Of a stretch of DNA of 11,161 nt, positions 7,083-11,161 are shown in pieces. The first letter of the stretch is position 1. Each line of letters starts with the position of its first letter. A program made the position numbers and the translations under genes. The notes under the pieces are model-generated. The model did no database searches. It was not told the origin of the DNA and saw only the letters and a program-made list of their open reading frames with translations. The stretch spans positions 1-11,161 of the forward strand of contig JBGTBA010000126.1 of NCBI GenBank assembly GCA_041749595.1, written 5' to 3'. The DNA comes from Aurantibrevibacter sp041749595 (GTDB taxonomy: Bacteria > Bacteroidota > Bacteroidia > Flavobacteriales > Flavobacteriaceae).

Positions 7083-7889
7083 CAATTTATAATGGTTCAA
7101 AAGTAGTTTCTCGTACATTTTATCGGGCAATACTTTCTTTAAAAACAGAGAAAACAATTGCAGGAATGCACCTACTTTGTAGTGTGCTTTGGGGTTTTTG
7201 GCAATGATGATCTCTAAAACCATTTTAGCTACTCGGATGGGGTTTTCCCCACTACCCACACCCTCATCCATCAACTTTAAGGTTTTACCATAGGGCTTGT
7301 GATAAGGGGAATTTTCCTTAACAGGGACATGGTAACGTCCAGCAGCTATATTTGTGACAAAATCACCTGGTGCTATATTGGCCACATGTACGCCAAAATC
7401 CTTAACCTCCATCCGTAAAGCCTCGGTAACCAGTTCCAATGCACCTTTAGTGGCTGAATAGATGCCCCTATAGGGCAATCCCATATAGCCTGCAATAGAG
7501 GTAATATTGATGATGAGCCCCGATTTTTGTGCCCTCATAAAGGGAAGTACCGCTTTAATCAGGTTTATGGGGCCGTTGAAATTCGTGTCAAAAGCCTTTA
7601 AAATTTCTTCAGTGGGCGTTTCTTCTATGGGACCCGCAATTCCGATACCGGCATTGTTGATCAACACGTCCAGCTTTCCCTCTTTCCCAATTAATTGATT
7701 AATGGCCGCTTCAACGCTTGCACTATCTCCCACATGGAGTTCCAGTAAACTAAAGTCATTGAAATCAGGATGTCTGGCCAAGTTCCTTGTTGTTCCATAG
7801 ACCCTGAACCCCTTCGAAGTTAAATAAATCCCTATGGCCCTACCGATTCCAGAAGAACCCCCCGTAATCAATACTACTTTTTGTTCCAT
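7080..7889 (-). CDS. Classical short-chain dehydrogenase/reductase (SDR)
   Basis: A 269-residue NAD(P)-dependent oxidoreductase; the substrate is not predictable from sequence. I use the ATG at 7889 (MEQKVVLITGG), which places the Rossmann glycine motif at the usual distance from the start; an upstream TTG would add eight residues. Motifs in order are TGGSSGIG at 9-16, NNAG at 78-81, catalytic Ser131 in NITSIAGYMG, and YSATK with Tyr144 and Lys148. Arg35 after the second strand (YGTTRN) suggests NADPH preference, which is inference. The C-terminal part (LQLFSLFLKKVLPDKMYEKLLL) is hydrophobic/amphipathic, as in SDRs acting on lipophilic substrates. It is followed by the transaldolase gene 55 bp on and may be co-transcribed with it. 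A 14-bp palindrome lies just upstream. Confidence 0.93.
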   Translation of the reverse strand: MEQKVVLITGGSSGIGRAIGIYLTSKGFRVYGTTRNLARHPDFNDFSLLELHVGDSASVEAAINQLIGKEGKLDVLINNAGIGIAGPIEETPTEEILKAFDTNFNGPINLIKAVLPFMRAQKSGLIINITSIAGYMGLPYRGIYSATKGALELVTEALRMEVKDFGVHVANIAPGDFVTNIAAGRYHVPVKENSPYHKPYGKTLKLMDEGVGSGENPIRVAKMVLEIIIAKNPKAHYKVGAFLQLFSLFLKKVLPDKMYEKLLLNHYKL

Positions 7890-7911
7890 AGCCCTATAAT
7901 TGAGTCCCTTC

Positions 7912-7925
7912 AATCATTAATGATT
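7912..7925. promoter_or_regulatory. 14-bp perfect palindrome upstream of the SDR gene (possible operator)
   Basis: AATCATTAATGATT is an uninterrupted perfect palindrome ending 23 bp before the SDR start. This position would overlap the transcription start or leader, as repressor sites often do. No matching second copy or adjacent regulator gene is in the window, and the binding role is inference. Confidence 0.3.
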
Positions 7926-8115
7926 TATAATAAGGTATTGGATCCAAACGGTTCCAAAAAAAAACATTGGGCATCCTTTGACCGAACTGGGGTTCATCGC
8001 ACATCGATTGCAAATAAACAAATAAAAATGGGAAACGGAAAATCAAGTACAAATGGTGAAGAGCATTGACAGCTTTGCTTTAAATGCTGAAAAATTTAAA
8101 AAACGATGGTTTTTG
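7926..8115. other. Intergenic stretch between the SDR gene and ffs; no gene seen
   Basis: About 190 bp with A-rich tracts on the + strand, including a run of nine A around 7957-7965 and the tandem CAAATAAA/CAAATAAAA at about 8010-8026. Two short open frames cross it but have no recognisable protein features. On the - strand it must hold the SDR promoter, yet I see no full TTG/TAnnTTTG pair; TATTTGTT and similar partial matches exist near 8010-8030. Confidence 0.5.
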
Positions 8116-8127
8116 AAAACAAAAAAT
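8116..8127 (-). terminator. T-tract terminator of ffs
   Basis: On the - strand the closing SRP stem (…CTTGCC) is followed within two bases by TTTTTT, then G and TTTT. The RNA's own terminal helix plus this U-run makes a plausible intrinsic terminator. Confidence 0.5.
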
Positions 8128-8221
8128 GGCAAGCTACCTACATCGCACCGCTACAACCACATACCCTTGCTGCGTTCCCACCCTGGGGGATTTTGCAGGA
8201 GCTGGTCGTGTAGGACTTGCC
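8128..8221 (-). ncRNA. ffs: Signal recognition particle RNA, small bacterial type (4.5S)
   Basis: About 94 nt, read on the - strand. SRP RNA binds Ffh and directs inner-membrane and secreted proteins to the translocon co-translationally. The conserved domain IV tip is present: a GGAA tetraloop closed by GUG/CGC (complement of 8172-8181), followed by the GCAGCAAGGGTA segment and preceded by CCCCCAGG, forming the asymmetric Ffh-binding loops. The ends pair as GGCAAG (8216-8221) with CTTGCC (8128-8133), and CCTACA pairs with TGTAGG just inside, giving one long rod as in small SRP RNAs. There is no Alu domain. A near-perfect promoter lies immediately upstream and a T-run downstream. The exact ends could differ by a few bases. 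Confidence 0.9.
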
Positions 8222-8249
8222 GTGGCAAATATACAAACTTTTAAATTTG
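8217..8249 (+). promoter_or_regulatory. Candidate + strand promoter of the cyclotransferase operon, overlapping the ffs promoter
   Basis: TAAATTTG at 8242-8249 fits TAnnTTTG exactly, with TTG at 8217-8219, 22 bases upstream. It points toward the operon starting at 8311 and would leave a leader of about 55 bases. It overlaps the oppositely directed ffs promoter and the 5' end of ffs. The spacing is at the long edge of the accepted range. Confidence 0.35.
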
Positions 8250-8255
8250 GGGCAA
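8226..8255 (-). promoter_or_regulatory. Bacteroidota-type promoter of ffs
   Basis: On the - strand TTG (8253-8255) is followed after 19 bases by TATATTTG (8226-8233), an exact TAnnTTTG match at ideal spacing. The first paired base of the SRP RNA, 8221, is 5 bases past the -7 box, which is where transcription should begin. This fit supports both calls. Confidence 0.7.
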
Positions 8256-8296
8256 TCGTTTTACATTCTTAATTTAATTAAATACCTTGCCCCAAA
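8246..8296. repeat. 10-bp inverted repeat in the ffs/operon divergent region
   Basis: TTTGGGGCAA (8246-8255) and TTGCCCCAAA (8287-8296) are perfect inverted copies separated by 31 bases. The left arm covers the ffs -33 TTG and the end of the candidate + strand -7 box. The right arm lies 14 bases before the ATG at 8311. The spacer contains the palindrome TTTAATTAAA. It could be an operator pair or a hairpin in the operon leader; which one is undecided. Confidence 0.5.
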
Positions 8297-8310
8297 AAAG
8301 CACATAAATT

Positions 8311-9366
8311 ATGTATCCCATGAAATTTTGGATTCTGAACATCTTGGCTACTTTTCTGGTTTACTGTGGCGACACTACTTCCAAAGCACAACTTTTTGAT
8401 ATACAGATCGAAGGAAATAAAAATGAGTTCCGCCAAAACAACCCCATTATTGTGTCCATTGGAAATAGGAAGGGAAAAGCGATCGATAGGGTCATCTATT
8501 CCATTGATGGGAAGGAATTGCCCACGAACAACTCCAGTTTGCTATTGGACATTCCCAAACTTGGGGACAAATCATTAAAAGCGGTTGTTCAGTATGAGGG
8601 TACTTCCTCCGAAGTAGTTAAACAAATAAGGGTTTTGGCCGCACAAGCCCCAGAAATTTACACCTATGAAATCATCAACGAATATCCGCACGATATAAAG
8701 GCATATACGCAAGGACTGGAGTTTTACAGGGATACCCTATATGAAAGCACGGGACAGAAGGGGAAATCCTCTCTTCGGAAAATTGATTTTAAAACGGGTA
8801 CGGTCCTGAAAAAAATTGATCTTGAAAACACTTTTTTTGGTGAAGGGATCACGATTTTGAACAATAAGATATACCAGCTTACATGGCAAAGCGGTGTTGG
8901 ATTTGTGTATGATGTAGCTAGTTTTAAGAAGATCGATAGTTTTACCTATGGGGAAAGCAAAGAGGGTTGGGGCCTTTGCAATGACGGAAAAAAACTGTTT
9001 AAGAGCGATGGTACCGAGAAAATCTGGATACTTAACGCCGAAACGCTCATGGAGGAAGACCATATAGAAACGGCCACTGACAAATCCATCTTCAACAAAG
9101 CCAACGAACTGGAATACGTGGATGGAAAGATATATGCCAATGTATATCAAAAGGAGAGTATGATGATCATAAATGCCACTAGCGGGGCAATTGAAGGCGT
9201 AATTAATTTCGGCGGTTTAAAAGACAGGGTAACGAAGCATGAAAGTTTGGACGTATTAAATGGTGTTGCGTACAACGCCGCCCGAAAAACGTTTTTTGTT
9301 ACGGGCAAAAATTGGGACAGGCTCTTTGAGGTTCGGATCAAGAAAAAGAGTGATGGAAACCTTTAA
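8311..9366 (+). CDS. Glutaminyl-peptide cyclotransferase (glutamine cyclotransferase family), putative lipoprotein
   Basis: A 351-residue exported enzyme of the plant/bacterial glutamine cyclotransferase family (PF05096), which turns N-terminal Gln of proteins into pyroglutamate. The N-terminus is a signal with a possible lipobox LVYC (Cys19); Tyr before Cys is unusual, so lipidation is uncertain. ATG 8320, three codons on, is an equally good start. Residues about 28-110 form an Ig-like beta domain. Residues 118-344 are the five-bladed propeller, with family motifs AYTQGLEF (131-138), FFGEGIT around Glu178, LTWQSG, EGWGL, KSDGT, ANELEYVDGKIYANVYQ and the closing FVTGKNWDRLFEV. The charged IKKKSDGNL tail overlaps the next gene by 14 bp. 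It leads a three-gene operon with a thioesterase and a beta-helix lipoprotein. The family call is firm; its targets are unknown. Confidence 0.92.
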   Translation: MYPMKFWILNILATFLVYCGDTTSKAQLFDIQIEGNKNEFRQNNPIIVSIGNRKGKAIDRVIYSIDGKELPTNNSSLLLDIPKLGDKSLKAVVQYEGTSSEVVKQIRVLAAQAPEIYTYEIINEYPHDIKAYTQGLEFYRDTLYESTGQKGKSSLRKIDFKTGTVLKKIDLENTFFGEGITILNNKIYQLTWQSGVGFVYDVASFKKIDSFTYGESKEGWGLCNDGKKLFKSDGTEKIWILNAETLMEEDHIETATDKSIFNKANELEYVDGKIYANVYQKESMMIINATSGAIEGVINFGGLKDRVTKHESLDVLNGVAYNAARKTFFVTGKNWDRLFEVRIKKKSDGNL

Positions 9367-9763
9367 CAAGACCCTTACCGTAGTTGCCGATGACCTGGAC
9401 GATCTGCACCATGTGAACAATGTACGTTATGTGCAATGGATCCAGGATATTTCCAAAGCGCATTGGCAGGCCAAAGCTCCCAAAGCCATCCAGGAAAATA
9501 TTGTCTGGGTAGTATTGAACCATAACATCCATTACAAAAGTGCGGCCAAATTAAATGATCCCATTCTAATTAAAACCCATATTGCAAATACAAAAGGAGC
9601 TATCACAACAAGGATCGTGGAAATGTATATTGCCGGAACCGAACAATTATTGGTCCGTTCCGAAACGGAATGGTGCCTCTTACATGCGGAAACGCTACGC
9701 CCCATTCGGATATCTGCGGAAATCCGGGGAATTTTCAGCGATGGGACCCAATTACCTACTTAG
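9353..9763 (+). CDS. Acyl-CoA thioesterase, 4HBT hotdog family
   Basis: A 136-residue single hotdog-fold protein of the 4-hydroxybenzoyl-CoA/YbgC-like thioesterase type, expected to hydrolyse an acyl-CoA in the cytoplasm. The substrate is not predictable. The active-site region near the start reads DDLDDLHHVNNVRYVQWI (14-31). Asp16 lies four residues before His20 of the HVNN motif, as in catalytic members. The NIHYKSAAKLNDPILIKTHI strand-turn-strand and the SETEWCLLHAETLRP ending are also typical. I chose the ATG at 9353, preceded by the purine-rich AAGAAAAAGAG. Earlier in-frame codons would overlap the cyclotransferase gene by about 100 bp. The 14-bp overlap with that gene and the 2-bp gap to the next suggest translational coupling in one operon, although this protein is cytoplasmic and both neighbours are exported. 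Confidence 0.92.
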   Translation: METFNKTLTVVADDLDDLHHVNNVRYVQWIQDISKAHWQAKAPKAIQENIVWVVLNHNIHYKSAAKLNDPILIKTHIANTKGAITTRIVEMYIAGTEQLLVRSETEWCLLHAETLRPIRISAEIRGIFSDGTQLPT

Positions 9764-9765
9764 TC

Positions 9766-11161
9766 ATGGGAAAAATAAACCAACTGCGCTATACTTCCAT
9801 GCTTTTTATTCTCGTGGCCACGTGCGGTTCTTGCAGAAAGGATTTTGAATATGGTTTAAGTACCGGAAATCTGCAATTTTCCCGGGATACAGTGTATCTA
9901 GATACCGTTTTCTCTACCATTGGCAGTAGCACGTATGGGTTTAAGGTGTATAATAGGGGCAATAAGGATATTCAGGTGCCCATCATCAAATTGGCCAAAG
10001 GACCTAACAGTGGGTATAGGCTCAATGTGGACGGTGTTCCTGGAAAGGAATTCCGGGATTTGCCCATTTTGGCAAAGGATAGTATTTATGTGTTCGTGGA
10101 AATCACTTTTGATGTTTCCGCTTTTGGGGAAAATGAATTCCTGTACACAGACGCCATTGAGTTCGACACAGGTGACAACCGGCAAGACGTGCAGTTGGTG
10201 ACCTTGGTAAGGGATGCCGTTTTTTTGTTCCCAAGGCGGCTATCTAATGGGTTCAAGGAAACTTTACCTATAGGTGTTGATGGGCTGGGCAATGAAATAC
10301 GGGTTGAAGGGTTTGAACTCAATGACGGCCAACTGACGTTTACCGGTGAAAAACCGTATGTTATTTACGGGTATGCGGCGGTGCCGGAAGGAAAGGAATT
10401 GGTCATAAATGCCGGGGCAAGAGTACATTTCCATAAAGATTCCGGAATTTTTGTAATGGAAAAAGCCTCGTTAAAAATCAATGGGGAACTGAGTGCGGAT
10501 CCCAAAGTGTTGGAAAAAGAAGTGCTATTTGAAGGGGACCGGTTGGAACCGGGCTTTGATGATGTTCCGGGCCAGTGGGGCGGCATTTGGCTTTCATCGG
10601 GCAGTGCGGACAACCAAATAAGTTACCTATCCCTTAAAAATGCCACTGTGGGACTTCTGGTAGAAGGTGCTCAAATTTTGGAATCCCCTACCCTTTCCAT
10701 TAAAAACGCACGGATATACAACAGCTCAATAACCAATTTATGGGCAAGATCTGCTATGGTACGGGGCGAAAATCTGGTTTTGGGCGGTGCAGGAAACACT
10801 TCTTTATATTGTAATCTTGGCGGGGATTACCGCTTTTTGCATTGTACCATTGCCAATTATTGGCGTAACGGGTTTCGGACCGGACCAGCGGTACGGATCG
10901 ATAACTACGGCAACGGAGCCAATGGAAGTGAAGCAAAAGACCTCATACAGGCCAATTTTGTAAACTGTATCATCGATGGCAATAGGTCCCAAGAACTGTT
11001 TTTGGACCGTACCGATTCCCATCAGTTCAATTTTAACTTCATGAACAGCCTCATTAAATTTCAGGTCAGCGGGCTGCTTCAAACCGATCCACGCTACGAT
11101 TTTGGGAACAACAGCTTCTACAGTACTGTTTTTATAAATCAAAACCCCGATTTTTTCGATG
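9766..11161 (+). CDS. Right-handed parallel beta-helix lipoprotein, 3' end outside window
   Basis: An open frame of 465 codons with no stop in the window. The ATG at 9766 follows the thioesterase TAG by 2 bp. The N-terminus is a lipoprotein signal; either Cys20 (VATC) or Cys23 (CGSC) may be lipidated. Cys23 is followed by RKDFE, resembling the flavobacterial surface-export signal. Residues about 30-150 look like a beta-sandwich domain beginning with LSTGNLQFSRDTVYLDTVFS and including STYGFKVYNRGNKDI. From about 195 on, irregular beta-helix coils begin: VPEGKELVINAGARVHFH, GIFVMEKASLKINGEL, then GQWGGIWLSSG, followed by Asn-rich turns (NASLKN-type ladders, NCIIDGNRS, FNFMNSLIKF). Such folds often bind or cleave polysaccharide, but no catalytic residues can be named. 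I recognise it as a conserved Bacteroidota family without known function. Confidence 0.88.
   Translation, partial: MGKINQLRYTSMLFILVATCGSCRKDFEYGLSTGNLQFSRDTVYLDTVFSTIGSSTYGFKVYNRGNKDIQVPIIKLAKGPNSGYRLNVDGVPGKEFRDLPILAKDSIYVFVEITFDVSAFGENEFLYTDAIEFDTGDNRQDVQLVTLVRDAVFLFPRRLSNGFKETLPIGVDGLGNEIRVEGFELNDGQLTFTGEKPYVIYGYAAVPEGKELVINAGARVHFHKDSGIFVMEKASLKINGELSADPKVLEKEVLFEGDRLEPGFDDVPGQWGGIWLSSGSADNQISYLSLKNATVGLLVEGAQILESPTLSIKNARIYNSSITNLWARSAMVRGENLVLGGAGNTSLYCNLGGDYRFLHCTIANYWRNGFRTGPAVRIDNYGNGANGSEAKDLIQANFVNCIIDGNRSQELFLDRTDSHQFNFNFMNSLIKFQVSGLLQTDPRYDFGNNSFYSTVFINQNPDFFD

Noticed and set aside
7881..8069. 62-codon + strand open frame
   Set aside because: It overlaps the SDR 5' end antisense and A-rich intergenic DNA; the composition is not protein-like.
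8053..8244. 63-codon + strand open frame
   Set aside because: It lies across ffs, on the opposite strand of a structured RNA gene.
8246..8296. Intrinsic terminator reading of the 10-bp inverted repeat
   Set aside because: No gene ends into it from either side, and the 31-base spacer is long; a regulatory or leader structure is more likely.
8737..9150. 137-codon - strand open frame
   Set aside because: It is antisense to the conserved propeller domain of the cyclotransferase; no recognisable family.
9260..9352. 31-residue N-terminal extension of the thioesterase
   Set aside because: It would overlap the cyclotransferase coding region by over 100 bp, and the added residues do not resemble a hotdog start or a signal peptide.
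1..11161. Defence system, CRISPR array, prophage or IS element
   Set aside because: No direct-repeat array, transposase, integrase, nuclease or toxin-antitoxin pair was seen; the genes are core or typical flavobacterial envelope genes.

Overview
The window looks like ordinary chromosomal DNA of a marine-type member of the Flavobacteriaceae (Bacteroidota). The evidence is the moderate AT richness, A/T-rich start contexts with little Shine-Dalgarno signal, several promoters matching the Bacteroidota TTG...TAnnTTTG consensus, an SRP RNA of Bacteroidota type, and protein families typical of flavobacteria. The genus cannot be fixed from sequence alone; relatives of Muricauda, Maribacter, Zobellia or Arenibacter would fit. 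No phage, transposase, integrase, CRISPR array, tRNA or rRNA was seen.

Left part (1-3042): the 3' portion of pheT (+) converges, with only 4 bp between stops, on a secreted fasciclin-domain gene (-). Upstream of that is a 275-bp gap holding a GC-rich cruciform-like element and a small palindrome. The element abuts the stop codon of a predicted lipoprotein gene of unknown function (-).

Middle (3091-7889): a YbiT-type ABC-F ATPase gene (-) is divergent from a thioredoxin-fold lipoprotein gene (+) that lacks the catalytic cysteines. A strong bidirectional terminator (21-bp stem) separates the latter from a small transaldolase gene (-), which lies behind an SDR oxidoreductase gene (-). The ABC-F protein appears to have lost one composite ATP site (Walker A of domain 2 together with the signature of domain 1) and kept the other.

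Right part (8116-11161): the small SRP RNA gene ffs (-) has a near-consensus promoter. It is divergent from a tightly packed + operon: a glutaminyl-peptide cyclotransferase lipoprotein, a hotdog acyl-CoA thioesterase overlapping it by 14 bp, and, 2 bp later, a large right-handed beta-helix lipoprotein that runs off the window. The ffs and operon promoters seem to overlap, and a 10-bp inverted repeat spans the region.

No plainly new multi-gene system was recognised. The best leads are the asymmetric ABC-F ATPase, the cruciform element, the overlapping ffs/operon promoter with its inverted repeat, and the conserved-looking cyclotransferase-thioesterase-beta-helix operon. Four of the eight complete or partial non-housekeeping proteins are predicted lipoproteins.
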